Of a stretch of 64,000 bases of DNA, positions 48,463 to 59,209 are shown piece by piece. Position 1 is the first letter of the stretch. Each line of letters begins with the position of its first letter. The notes beneath the pieces are model-generated. The model saw nothing but the letters and a program-made list of their open reading frames with translations, had not been told where the DNA came from and did not search any database. The position numbers and the translations under genes were made by a program. The stretch is taken from the NCBI GenBank assembly GCA_950295325.1, contig OX485805.1:54336758-54400757 (forward strand), given 5' to 3'. Source of the stretch: Polytrichum commune (taxonomy: Eukaryota > Streptophyta > Polytrichopsida > Polytrichales > Polytrichaceae).

Positions 48463-49377
48463 GAGGCGCTCATAGCCTAACACTTAAGAGATTTTGCACC
48501 AAATATGGAGAACTATAAGGCAATGCAAATTCATCACGTGTAGGAAGATAGAAATCATGAGGACTACAAATTTTTCAATCATTTTATTTCTTAAATTGAA
48601 ATTACTGTGATTTTTGAAGCCAAAAGTTGGTCCAAACACATTACCAGTGTCTAGAGTCTGCCATAACCGCTCATTTTTAGGGCGCTGCCACACTACAGGC
48701 AGGCACTTAGCAGCGAGGCCTCCGATTGGCCCTGGCAAGGGCTTACCTGCCACATTGACGGCAGGCACGGTGGCGCCCCAGTGGCGGGAGTCCTAGCTGG
48801 CCTTCTTCCTAACTTGCCTCAACTTCCAAGGGAAGGAGGCCGGCACTTGCGGCACCCCCGGCGCCGGGCCCGACCCCCCCTCCCCGGTGACATTCTCCAC
48901 CCTCCACCTGGCCCGGAATGACCGGCTCTGTCTGCAGAGGGATGCTGGAAATTTCCCGGCAGTTGCATTGCGGCAGACTGCCGGTCCCGCAGGTGTGGTC
49001 ATTCTCGCCGACGTGGGCAAGGCAGCAGGCTGCCCTAGCCCGCATAACCCTAGCCTGTGGCTTCTAAGGGGTTGCCGTCAGTGTGGCATCGCCCTTAGAT
49101 GAATTGCTCCTCACTTTAGCACCTCAAAGTCGGGGACATGTGTCATGGCACTATCTATTCCCTGGTGATACCATAATTGAAGTTAGAGACATCTCCATTT
49201 CCACTAGAATCTAGTGGATGAGCAACCTACACAAGAACTAACCGTGAGAAAACATGAAATGTGGAACCTTACTTCAACCACCCACGAAAATAAATTCTTG
49301 AAATCAATCCCAACCTAATCAAAATTATGGCGCCCTATAGATTCCCGATGGGGGTCCTGATTGGGAATAGGTGATTC
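48463..49377 (+). mobile_element. MITE, GAGGCGCC family, copy 5, split by a nested MITE
   Basis: It starts GAGGCGCTCATAGCCTAACA and ends GAATAGGTGATTC-TA. It is collinear with copy 4 except for a 415-bp insertion after CATAACCGCTCATTT and some extra sequence near 49170-49300. It lies 65 bp from copy 4 in the same orientation. Confidence 0.75.
48680..49094. mobile_element. GC-rich PIF/Harbinger-type MITE nested in copy 5
   Basis: TTA lies at 48677-48679 and at 49095-49097. The TIRs are GGGCGCTGCCACACT and, inward, GGGCGATGCCACACT, matching at 14 of 15 positions. A TTA target and GGGC ends fit PIF/Harbinger (Tourist-like) MITEs. The inside is strikingly GC-rich compared with the host, and opposite-strand frames of 60-78 codons run through it. 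These are composition artefacts. Confidence 0.85.
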
Positions 49378-49676
49378 TACTCTATTTGTGGGGAGACGGG
49401 GCATAGCCATCCACATGTAAGCAAGAGCTTCATGACTAAGGGCCCACTTCTATGAGCCGCCTAAAGTTGGAAAACCACACTAAACGACAAACATATTTGA
49501 TTCCACATATCCATAGAAGAGTGAGGAGGGATTCTTGCACAAGTACGTGCATAGGTAGGTACGTACATCTTCTTGTCGTATTTACATGACCTAACAAACA
49601 TACATGCAATTTAACCTACAAGTTTGTAGCTACATCTTTCAATTGTTACCTAGGATTAACTTGGCATCTTGAACTA
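49378..49676. other. Spacer, nothing recognised
   Basis: Short spacer between MITEs. It has a small GTAGGTAGGTACGTAC-type simple repeat near 49552. Confidence 0.5.
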
Positions 49677-50047
49677 CATTAAATATGATATTTTATGTCA
49701 CTGATTCTAATTGTCTTGATCAAAACTAATTGTAAACCACGGTATAGTTCACCAACACTAAATGTTAAGCCAATATTATTCATCATTCCTTGTAAATTTT
49801 GGGGGGGATTATAGATCTACAGTGTTGCAATTATTGTCACTTACTAAGTGGATTTTCATCCAAATTTCAATCACCCATTGACAATATTTCATCACAAGTT
49901 GCTGACAAGAGAAGGTAGGGTGTTGGCCGATGGATGAACTCATCCATCATCCATGACAATATTTGTTCACTTACTCATAAGAAGTGTCATCCGAAAGTTA
50001 CCATAATGACATAAAATACCATATGACACTAAATATCACATTCAGGG
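49677..50047 (-). mobile_element. MITE, CACTAAATAT-type, copy A3
   Basis: TA flanks both sides (49675-49676, 50048-50049). It is 371 bp with ends CATTAAATATGATATTT and, inward, CCCTGAATGTGATATTT. It is inverted relative to copies A1 and A4. Confidence 0.8.
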
Positions 50048-50270
50048 TAGTTTTCTGCGCCAAATTGACTAAGACAGACAGCAAGGATGATGGGTCAGTG
50101 GTATGGCCCAAGGTTTGCCAGAAGGTCCGAATTCAAACTTGTTCATCAGCCAACAGCAAAGAGCCTTGTTGGGTCAAGGTATTTTGTACCCTTATATTTT
50201 TCTATATAAGAATTTGAAAAAAATCCAAAATAAAATGTCATGGTATGTCAAATGCCCAATGTTTTCACTA

Positions 50271-50635
50271 CACTAAATATTGTATTTAGTGTCAAACGGT
50301 ATTTTATGTCACTCTGGTAACTTTTCTAATGACACTTTAGCATGTACACATGTGCAAGTGTTGTCGTTCCACCTTACTTTTAGCTCATCCACTTTTGGCA
50401 TATTTTGCATCCTAATTTTTTGTATGGAAATATTGTCATGATTGAGACTTGAAGAAAAAAGTTTAGTGAGTGACATAAGTTGTAGCATTGTCAATCTATA
50501 ATGCCCAAACCATTTTACAAGGAATGACAAATAATGTCAGGTTTACATTTAGTGTTAGAGACACTACACATGCGGTTTTCACTTAGTATTGCGCAAGACA
50601 AATAGAATCGGTGACACTAGATACAATATTTAGTG
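50271..50635 (+). mobile_element. MITE, CACTAAATAT-type, copy A4
   Basis: TA flanks both sides (50269-50270, 50636-50637). It is 365 bp with ends CACTAAATATTGTATTTAGT and, inward, CACTAAATATTGTATCTAGT. It lies 223 bp from A3 in opposite orientation, so the pair forms a large inverted repeat. Confidence 0.85.
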
Positions 50636-50637
50636 TA

Positions 50638-53285
50638 CACATAACTTAGTGAATGTTGCAACCATGCACTATTAGATCATTCTTTTACTTCTAGTTGTTG
50701 ATAAGATATCATTTAAAAGCAATCAAGAGTGTAAACTCAAAGACCATAAACCCTCTTCCCAAGTTAAAGAATTGAAGGAGAAATTATTAAAAAGATCAAC
50801 ATGAAAGTATTACTTGATTCTAGATGCAGTTGATCTTTGAATGGTCACTACGGACATATGATTAAGAGTTAGGAGGCAAGATTGATATATTTAGAATTAA
50901 CACAAGAAGCTCTCACAAATAGATTGTATGTTTGTCAAAGATTAAGCAAGATTTGAAACAAAATCCGTCATTTGTTTCTTGAATCTCTAATGTTATGTTA
51001 AGTGGGTTGGTAATGAGTGTGCACCCACAATACTATCCCTAATGTTTTAGGTGTTGACACCTGATTATAATATGGCCCTAGGATTTATCATTATTAGTGT
51101 AGATTAACAGGCATTCAAGTTCCAGACATTAAAATAACCAACATTCATAATTGAGGCAATAGCATGGAGGCAAAGAAACTATACAAGCATGCCTTTGTTG
51201 GCAAGTATTGGTGTTAAATTTTTTTTAGGGCATTAAAACATTCCTTTAATTTTCATACAATTTTTAATCTTTCAAAAAAATTGGAATTTTTAGAATTTTA
51301 TCTTATTTTCTTGGTCAAGATTCCAACTCATAATCTACAACCATTCGCATTCATAGCCCTCTTTACCTTCTCCTTCATTAAAGATTCACTTGGGTTTTAT
51401 TGCATCGTTCTTTGTTTTTAAGGATCGTCACTTCAATAACACTACACAAAACAACAAAAACATAGTGCCCTTGCTTAGGGCTTAGAGCTTTTAATTGTGA
51501 TGTTGTTGTACTCCTAAGCCAGCATCCGTTCTTCCACATAATTAATCTTTCTCGTGTACTTAAACAATTTTGGAACATGTGACACCCATTGCAACCACTT
51601 GCATTGTCTTCTATTATGGCCGTTCATGTAGAAGACAATGTTTTTCATCCAAGAGCTCACAAGGTCCCCTACTGCCAGTTATCCTCTCCGAGGCCTTCCA
51701 TGTCCTACTGCTGCAACACCCTCCACGTGTTGGCAATGTGCTCGTGATCAAGTTCATGAAAGAGTGCCATTATGGTTAAATGGATTGCAGTGTGCACTGA
51801 TAGCCAAAACAGTATACAGATTGGAGAGATCTGACTTCAACTTAGTGTACGAAACTTTGGAGACTGGTACCCGCTTACCGATATTTTCCAACACGCACAC
51901 AAATGCTAGAGTGATTGTACACTTTCCCTGACAAAGAAAATTGCTGCTCACAATGATTTGCTGCAGATTTTAGGGATATTATAATTTAGTGTACACTCGT
52001 GTGGCATCATTCGCACGATGCAGAAGAACCATAAATCGCACATTTTGGTCTATAACTCAAACAGTGTGTCATGGATAGTAGGCTAAATCAGTAACTTGTG
52101 AGTAAATTTTAATGAAGTCAAAAAGTAAAGTAAGCCCCATTTCTTTGACTAATTCCCCCATTATGTTCCTTTTGAAAATGCAAACAAATACCATTTTAAA
52201 TCTCCCAGGTGTATACTAAGGCTGAAGCAGTAAATTGCGAATAGAGTCCAATTTAGTCAAAAGTACAACAAGCCTTTTTTCCTGGGCCCAACTCTTTCAT
52301 TTGTATCTTGTGGGATTCCCATCGACGACTTTTTTAATTCTTCCCATGTATTGTCGGTATCTACATCGTAGTATCTTATTCAAAGATGCCATTGTGCAAG
52401 GTTTCAGTTCTATCCACACAAAACGTTACCAGAACATCGACCTTGTTTTATAGCGTGGATCGAAGCGTTTGAGATTCTCATTTCAGAATCACCATCATCC
52501 TATATTGACCTGTTATGGTGATAGATTCCTTTTGTGCACAATGGTCCAGCTTTTAATGTGTTGGAAAAGCAGTTCTGTCAAATGCTATTCACCAGAGTTC
52601 AACTCACTGTATTGTTCAACCTCCTAGCGTAAAGAAAAAAAATAAGAGGACTGAACATTGGGTGCTTTGCGCCGATGCGCCCGATTCCCCTACATTGTTC
52701 CAGGTCTTGATTTCCAATCAACGTCCATATTCCAATAAACTAATAGAAATGAAGCAACTAGGTGTTGCACAGGTGCGCATCACTTCGTAAGTTCCTTGCA
52801 TACAACTGGTTGAAAGCATCTAACAGCTGTACTTCTGAATTCAACAATACAATCACGTCCTTATTAAGCTCCAATGAACTGAAGACAACCATCACACTTC
52901 CAGATAACCACCACCTATGACTGCAAACACCATGCCTACAAAGAAAATCACGCACAATTACAAGCGAAGTGCAAATAGGGTAGGGGAAGAAGATCGACGC
53001 AAGTTACTTTAACTTCCAAAATTTTACTTTAATATAGCATCAAATAGCCGATCAATATGAACAAGTTTAGCAGGTCGGAATGTCCCAACCTCACTTTATG
53101 AGCACAGCACAAGCCAAAATTGTCACCCAAAATCCTTTTGAGTATTGCTGCTACAATCTGTTTTCCCACTCGCAGTCCTTGAGCTTCCAAGGTTATCGTC
53201 AACATCCAAGGAGCTCCTTCTCTCCTTATTTACAGAATCATTGGCAGTGCCGCTGGTTTTCCCGACTTGCACAGAATCATCATTA
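50638..53285. other. Intergenic and 3' flank of HMA paralogue 2
   Basis: Open frames up to 97 codons occur (51638-51931) with no recognised similarity. The last few hundred bases before 53286 probably include the 3' untranslated region of the HMA gene, whose end I cannot place. Confidence 0.45.
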
Positions 53286-54649
53286 TCAGTAGTAATAGGA
53301 TTCCTGGAAGGGTAGGTCATTGTAAGAAGGCTGCGACCTGTAGACCGGTCGCTGGCTGTATCTCGACACGTACTGCGTGTCACCGTAGTAAGGAGTGTAC
53401 TGGTTGTCCATGGCGATGTACTCTGCATCGTGATGGCGGTGTCTGTTGAAAGAAGGCATGCGACGGACTCCGTAGAAGTCTCGGTCGATGTTGGTGGGCT
53501 CGAAGTCATCATACCTGTTTCCTTCATATCGACTCGCCCTCCCAAAGGATGACATCCTGCTCAACCCCCTGCCATAGCTGTTTGATCGGGTTAGCGCCCC
53601 GCCGACATAGCCTGGAGATGAGCGACCGAAGGAGTTCGTGCGAACGAGTGGGTGACCCGTGTACCGAGTTTCACCGATCTCTCGGCTGCTGATCCCCCCT
53701 TGCCTTCCAGTGCCATTGATGAAAGTGCCCTCCGCGAAAAACTCAGAGTGTTTCTTTACTTTCTTCACCTTCTTGAGCGCTCGGATGGGGTCAACATAGC
53801 CTGTGACCGTCACCCTTTGGTTGTACTGATCACACACCACGTCCCGTACCCCTTCCAGCTCCTCCAACTCCTCCCTCACCTTCTCCTGGCATTTCTCACA
53901 GCACATCGGTACCTTGAGCTCCAGAACTGGAAGGCCGGAGCCCCCGTACCCAGACTGGTTGCGGGAGAATCCTGAGTTGCTTCGAGAGTATCCTGGCCCG
54001 CCATACTGGTTGTAGTTGGTTCGGTATGTGGGTTCCTCTCTCCCGTAGTACATCTGCACGTTTCCGCCAAGGTAGCCTAAGTCAGACATTCGACTGGCAA
54101 TGCAGGCCGATCGAAACAAAGAAAACAAGGATGAGGCTGACCACGATGCCCCCAACACCTTCCAGTCTCGACAAACCAAACACGAATGCGACCGATCACG
54201 TTGTCCAACGACATTAAGTCTATCTCGGATAACACCACTGCGCGTAGATGCTAAGGTACAAGTAAACCTGAAGTTCTGACCATTTGCGCTCGAAGGACTA
54301 GCTATGGAGGCACTAGAAGGATCGACACGATACTGCAGGACAAAGCACGGAAACCGACACTACATGCCACACAACATTACCCTCGCTAAAATTTTAAGGC
54401 AGCATCAGAAGGTGCTTTCCAGAATTCTGATCTACATACATATCCTCAAGTCGCACATACCGATCAACCCTCCACTAACCTCAACAAAGGTAGCCTCCGC
54501 TTACATACAAGCCTTAAACGACAATTTACTTCCCTACCACTAGTACCCTATCAAGTCTCTGTGCATCGGCTACACAAAGTTGTTGAAGTTGTTCAGCGAC
54601 TGAAGACAGGTCAAGACGGATTAAATACCTCTCGCATTCGGCTACCCAT
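53286..54649 (-). CDS. HMA-domain protein with Gly/Tyr/Arg-rich tail, paralogue 2 (2 exons)
   Basis: Exon 1 is 54649-54629 (MGSRMRE) with a GT donor. Exon 2 is 54053-53286 after an ACGTGCAG acceptor. The intron is 575 bp, phase 0. The product is 262 aa. After MYYGREEPTYRTNYNQ it has a 20-residue Gly/Ser/Arg/Tyr insert that paralogue 1 lacks. The HMA domain occupies residues 48-113, with Cys59-x-x-Cys62 (MCCEKC), GVRDVV, VTVTGYVDP and KKHSEFF. It very probably binds a soft metal ion; substrate and partners are unknown. The tail has four R-x-x-S motifs (Ser148, 166, 176, 208) at positions equivalent to paralogue 1, then HHDAEYIAMDNQYTPYYGD (214-232). It lacks paralogue 1's inserted SYSDSHYV copy and ends in YYY without a CaaX box. 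The same strand, intron position and domain order, 18 kb apart, point to gene duplication. Confidence 0.9.
54054..54628 (-). other. Intron of HMA paralogue 2
   Basis: The donor is GAG/GTATTT at 54628 and the acceptor is ACGTGCAG/ATG at 54054. The reading frame of exon 2 stays open into the intron (ATG at 54179 and 54089), which could give alternative N-termini if the intron is retained. Confidence 0.75.
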
Positions 54650-54662
54650 CTTGCACTCGCAT
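54642..54662 (-). promoter_or_regulatory. Upstream ORF overlapping the start of HMA paralogue 2
   Basis: An ATG at 54662, 13 bases before the main ATG, opens a six-codon frame. Its TAG stop overlaps codon 3 of the main frame. If included in the leader it would compete for initiation. Paralogue 1 has no ATG in the last 40 bases of its leader. The transcription start is not known. Confidence 0.4.
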
Positions 54663-55216
54663 CAACTGCCTGCCTTCCTGCAGTCTTTCAGCTGCAAGCT
54701 CCAAAACCTGCTCCGCAAACCTCAACCTCAACTGTGACGGCTCAATCTGAAGTCGACCAAACCCACAAATTCCCCCCGGCCCCCGCTCTCTTGCTGAATG
54801 CAGTACTGATGAATCTTGCCGCAAACTTGATGAGATGAAGAATGTGCAGGCTCCTGCTACACCGGGCTTGCCACACAAGCCCTGGGGCAAGGTTGGTGAT
54901 GTTGGCGATGAGTTTGGAGAGGAGAGGGTTATGAGTAAGTATATGAACGCGATGATGAGGGTAGTACTCGGTGGGAATGGTGATGCCGTGCGAACGATCC
55001 GCCATGGAAAAAGTGTGGCTTGGCGCTGCAAGCTGGGGTCCACGTGGTGGCAGGAAGGGACAGAGGGCAGGGCCAGAGCTAGACGCCCACCGCTCGGAGC
55101 TGGGCCGCTACCACAATCACCTGCTGAGGTGAAAACAAAGGCGATTCGATCATTAGACCATGTGTCAAAATAAATTATCAGAACTTAGCTCCGAACTGCA
55201 CTAACTAACTATTTTC

Positions 55217-55470
55217 ATTTAGGATCATATGGTATTTTATGTCACTGTGGTAAGTCTTCTAATGACCCGGCTTCTTAGGAATAAGTTTTACAAATACCGT
55301 CATGGATGATTGAAATTTGGATGAGAATATATTTAGTAAGTGACAGCAATTGCAACATTGTAAATCTATGATATCCAAAATCTTTTACAAGAAATGACAA
55401 ATAATGTTAGACTAACATTTAGTGTTGGTGACCCTACACGGGTGGTTTACAATTAATATTGAGCGGGAAA
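55217..55470 (+). mobile_element. MITE, CACTAAATAT-type, partial copy A5
   Basis: ATCATATGGTATTTTATGTC, CGTCATGGATGATTGAAATT, GACAAATAATGTTAGAC and CATTTAGTGTTGGTGAC match A4 in order. Both ends are eroded. It lies 568 bp upstream of the start codon of HMA paralogue 2. Confidence 0.65.
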
Positions 55471-55879
55471 AGAATACCATAGTCTATTGAAATGAATAAA
55501 CCACAAACCTTATGGGAGTCATGTTTTCGCTATGCCTCCCTTTAACCTTGGCAAGAGTGGCAGACAATGTTTAAGATTGAAAACCTCATATGAGTTTCAT
55601 TTTGAAGCGCTCGTTCAAATTCAAGATGTCAATCTAAGAATATAGAAACGAACTACAAAGCTCGTATTAAACTTGTGCATGAATTATATGGCACATGTTT
55701 CCAGTACAATGTGAAGAATTAAGAATCAACCATCTAACTGCACTTCTTGTAGTGACAATGCCCTACACGTGTTGGTTCTTGTGGTGGGCAGAGTAAATTG
55801 AAGACTTCAAGTGACGTCTTCATTTTCAATTTGGAGTTGCGTTTTGAAGGGATGTTTTGAGAGAAGTATATTTTGAAGG
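55471..55879. other. Spacer, nothing recognised
   Basis: Unremarkable sequence. GAAGGGATGTTTTGAG- and GAAGGGCATTGAAGACTTCAA-type phrases near 55847-55890 are weakly repetitive. Confidence 0.45.
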
Positions 55880-55899
55880 GCATTGAAGACTTCAATCTT

Positions 55900-56420
55900 G
55901 AACGCTGGTGTCAGGAACCCAGCTGCAGCTGAGGGAGGCGGCCAGGCCAGCGGGAAAGGGGGGCGAGGTGGCCACTGTAGCGAGCTAGCAGGTAGCTGGG
56001 GCAGCGCAGGCAGGCAGGCAGGCTCCTCGAAGGGGAATCTGAAGAAGCTCCGCTTGCCTTGTAGCCCTGCCTGCAGCACAAGTATTGCTGTACTAAATTT
56101 GTGCAGCAGCAGTGGCCACCCCCGGCGCGGGGCGGGGCCGTAACCGCCTGCTGTGAGGGGGGGATTATTATTTTAGGCCTGCGACATGACAATGCCGCCG
56201 AAAATCGTGCAGGAGGCCTCCTTCCTCGCGCCTTCATCAATTCCCCAGGGTTTGTGCTTTGACCCGATTGACTCAGCACTTTGGTGGTGCTGGCCTCCGC
56301 AGCAGTAGCCTAGCGGCGTAGGGGCGCACCGGACTAACCCAGAAGGGCTGGGGCTGGGGCTGGCCTTCCACAGCCTGGGCGACCCTTCAAGGACCTGGCC
56401 TGAAACAGCTAAAAGATTTT
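55900..56420. other. GC-rich block of unknown origin
   Basis: GC content rises sharply over 520 bp. Contents include (GGCA)n near 56007, GGCGCGGGGCGGGGCC near 56125, GCAGCAGCAG runs, and GGGGCT repeats near 56350. Frames of 86-129 codons occur on both strands, as expected for GC-rich DNA with few stops, and none has a recognised family. The phrase GTAGCCTAGCGG near 56306 resembles a tRNA A box, but no B box follows. It could be a GC-rich transposon like the one at 48680, or a promoter-type CpG-rich island. Confidence 0.4.
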
Positions 56421-56672
56421 TAATAAAAAACTGGACGCGACAGTTAAAAAAATTGGTCAAATATGTTAACCGTCGAGTAAAACGCAATCTGCATTTCGCA
56501 ACCTGCGCAGTGGCTTGCCTTTGGCTGTAGCCACTTTTTTGTTGTCTTGTACATGTGCTCACTCAGCTGACTTGCGTTCCCATCGGCTAAAAACAGATGC
56601 AGGGTAGCAAAGTTGAGTCATGTGTCCAACCCAAGAGTTTGACTTCGATGTGGAGTTGTTTGTAATAGGTGA

Positions 56673-56770
56673 TGCATGAGGGGGTGCATTATGGGGGATA
56701 AGGGTACTATGCGAGGCGTAGCCTAGCTACAGTGCATGCATTCCCCCATAATGCACCCCCCCTTCGTGCA
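56673..56770. repeat. Inverted repeat (hairpin), 26-bp arms
   Basis: TGCATGAGGGGGTGCATTAT with GGGGGA is mirrored by TCCCCC, ATAATGCACCCCCCC and TGCA, separated by about 43 bp. Related GAGGGGGGCATTATGCAC occurs near 57050, so the hairpin may be one end of a MITE of about 400 bp. Confidence 0.65.
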
Positions 56771-58578
56771 TTTCCAAACATAAAGGCCCTAGGCCATATT
56801 TCAACGGCTCCGATTGCCTCGATCGATTACCAAGGCATTACATAATGCACTAGCAAATTCTCATAATGCACTCCGTGGTTGGGGGTACCATTGTGCAAAA
56901 TAAGGGTCCGTTGTTGAAAAGCAAAATATAGACATGGGCTCTACAATTACTTAAACATTTTGTTTCCCAACACCCACCACCACGGGATAGTGGTAAAAAC
57001 AAGTCCCCATAAGTTCATTGTCAATTTATGTGGAAGATAATGCTTGAGGGGGGCATTATGCACGTAAGGGCCTACATCTAGGGCATAGTATGAGAGGTGG
57101 GTCCATACATGCACAATGGTATCCCCATGAGAAGCAGTTTTTGTTGTGTAAAACCACTACGGTCTTTCCTTGTTGATAGATCTTCATAAGATTCTACCAA
57201 CATGTAATATTCCACCGTGAATCACGGCAAGATTTTTCGTCTATAGCCAACCGCCCACATAGAAGCAAAAAGTCGCAAGAGCTTTACATTTAATTAATAT
57301 GGTTGAAATAGTAATTCATGTTTTTTTATGTTGAATTAGGTGTTAGTTTGTCAATAGATAATAATCTTGGGATCTACAAGGAATCATGTTTTACACCCTC
57401 CCTAGATGTAGGTGTTGTGAACATGTACCCTTTGGATTAAGGTTTGGAGTTCGTAGCATTCATGTAAACTTGTTTGCCATGGATGAAGGGGTTCTAAGAG
57501 TATCTTGAACTATGCCACCACATCTCTCTATGATACTATTGTAGAGGGAGTGGAGGCATGACAATCACCACCACATCTCCCTTAAGTGCTAGAAAGTGCT
57601 CTCTTCAAAAGAAAATTCATACGTTATATTAGATTTTGACATAGTACGTTGCTTAAAATAGCACATGCCCATTATTGTATTACATGTTTTAGGATATTGA
57701 TATTATGTTTAGAGTAGCAATTGATGTCGTAGCGGCGGTGCCTCCACCACTATAATTGAGGTAGTCATCTCAAGGGGCTCAAATCCATTTGGATAAGCTT
57801 CAAAGAGTATGCTAAAAGAATCAAAACAATCAAGATAGTGTGTCTACTAACATCTTGTCATTTGTATGCTCAATAATATGGTCACCTTGCGAACTAAATT
57901 ATAAGACTATCATATGAAATACTTCAATGTGTTACACTAAATTTTACATCATGAAACATCATTCACTTCAAAATTTACTTATATTGACAAATAATGTTAT
58001 GTTGACAGTTAGTGGACATGACATTTCTAGACCTCTAAACACCTAGTTTAGACCCTTCACAAATAATGTATCTGACACTCAATACCATAAGCAATGTAAG
58101 ACTTTGTGGTGTCCAGATAACTCATCCTTTAGGAAGGTAAAGGGGTTGTAATATAAACAACCCCTCATAGGTTGACGATTTAATTCACTCCAAGTTATCT
58201 ACCCACTCACTAAGGGTCTCTACTGTGACTCATGTTTGGTGTCAATTTGACATTTGTGGAGTCAATTCAGACCTTAGAGAATAGTTCATTGCATTTCCAC
58301 CCTCCCAACAGATGAGTTTACATTCATAGATGGATGGTTTTCTGAAAGCCAAGATCACCAGTTGGTGACAACTGTCACTCCCGAACAAAGAATGGCTAAG
58401 ATACTTGTGTTGGTGTCCTTGCAGAAGCAACCCCCAGAATCTTCTTGTGCCAGAGGCTACTTGTGTTGGTCCCTTAGATTGGGATTTGAGTTGCCTGGTT
58501 CTGTGAGAGCATACTACAGTTCTCACGCGTACATATGGAGAGGAGAGATTTGTTCACGTGCCCTTGGTATCTATACTA
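56771..58578. other. Intergenic, no gene recognised
   Basis: AT-rich beyond about 57150. Open frames are short. A 94-110-codon overlap of both strands at 58242-58694 has no recognised family and runs into a transposon. Confidence 0.45.
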
Positions 58579-58598
58579 GAGGCACATGTTCCCAATCA

Positions 58599-59209
58599 GG
58601 CTGGGGCGAACCAACTTGTACATTGGTTCCTTGGAGGCAAGGGTTTAGGGGCGGTTTACACTATGGACCAAGAGCCATGACCATGAAATTCTAAAATCTG
58701 TGATTGGAGAGTAAAGTGCTCTTGGTCCCATTTGGCTTTACACTACCTTGAAAAAAGGAGAATGACCACTAACTTTGAGGTCCCCAAAAACTACTAAAAT
58801 CTGCCATTTGGATAATGTGCTATGGTCCAATGGGTTTTCCGTTGAGGCGAGGCAAAATGCTCGACTCAACGGAAATCAAGGGAGCCGTAAGGCTGAAAAT
58901 CAGCCATTGGCCGAATTTATTTTTTTAATATTTAATTTTCCCGAATTTTTTTGACGTTACTGTAGATCGTTGGGATAGAAATTAAAAAAATCAGCCCAAA
59001 GTTGTCCCGGTCCAAATCCACTTTACACTACAAGAGTGACCAAGCCACTCAAAAATCCATTTTTTATTTTTCATGGTCACGGCTCTTGGCCAAGAGCTGT
59101 GACCATGAAAATGATTTAATTTTCTTGGTCATGGCTCTTGGTCCATAGTGTAAACCGCCCCTTAGGCATCCAACAAGGAACGAGTGTATGGGTTGGTTTG
59201 TTCAAATCC
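58599..59209. mobile_element. Small hairpin element with 9-bp target-site duplication, nested in copy 6
   Basis: TCCCAATCA occurs at 58590-58598 and at 59210-59218. Without the Harbinger-type insertion at 58648 the element is only 94 bp and nearly self-complementary: CGAACCAACTTGTACATTGG on the left, and inward from the right GAACAAACCAACCCATACAC. The superfamily is unknown; a 9-bp duplication would fit Mutator-like elements. Confidence 0.65.
58648..59161. mobile_element. 514-bp PIF/Harbinger-type MITE
   Basis: TTA lies at 58645-58647 and 59162-59164. The TIRs are almost perfect over about 40 bp, beginning GGGGCGGTTTACACTATGGA and continuing CCAAGAGCCATGACCA. An internal palindrome around CTCTTGGCCAAGAG near 59088 repeats the TIR theme. 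It is related to the element at 41965. It has no coding capacity. Confidence 0.9.

Noticed and set aside
48614-49102. Frames of 60-78 codons in the GC-rich insert
   Set aside because: The high GC of the nested Harbinger-type MITE reduces stop codons on all frames. No frame has recognisable motifs.
53123-54217. 140-codon minus frame and several plus-strand frames over HMA paralogue 2
   Set aside because: They are out-of-frame shadows of the coding exon. The HMA frame alone has conserved domain structure and a paralogue.
54642-55173. Open frames of 87-133 codons on both strands upstream of HMA paralogue 2
   Set aside because: The region is GC-rich leader or promoter DNA. The frames have no similarity and none is matched upstream of paralogue 1.
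56290-56345. tRNA gene or tRNA-derived SINE
   Set aside because: GTAGCCTAGCGG resembles an A box and AACCCAGAAGG resembles an anticodon arm, but no B box or cloverleaf follows, so no tRNA can be supported.
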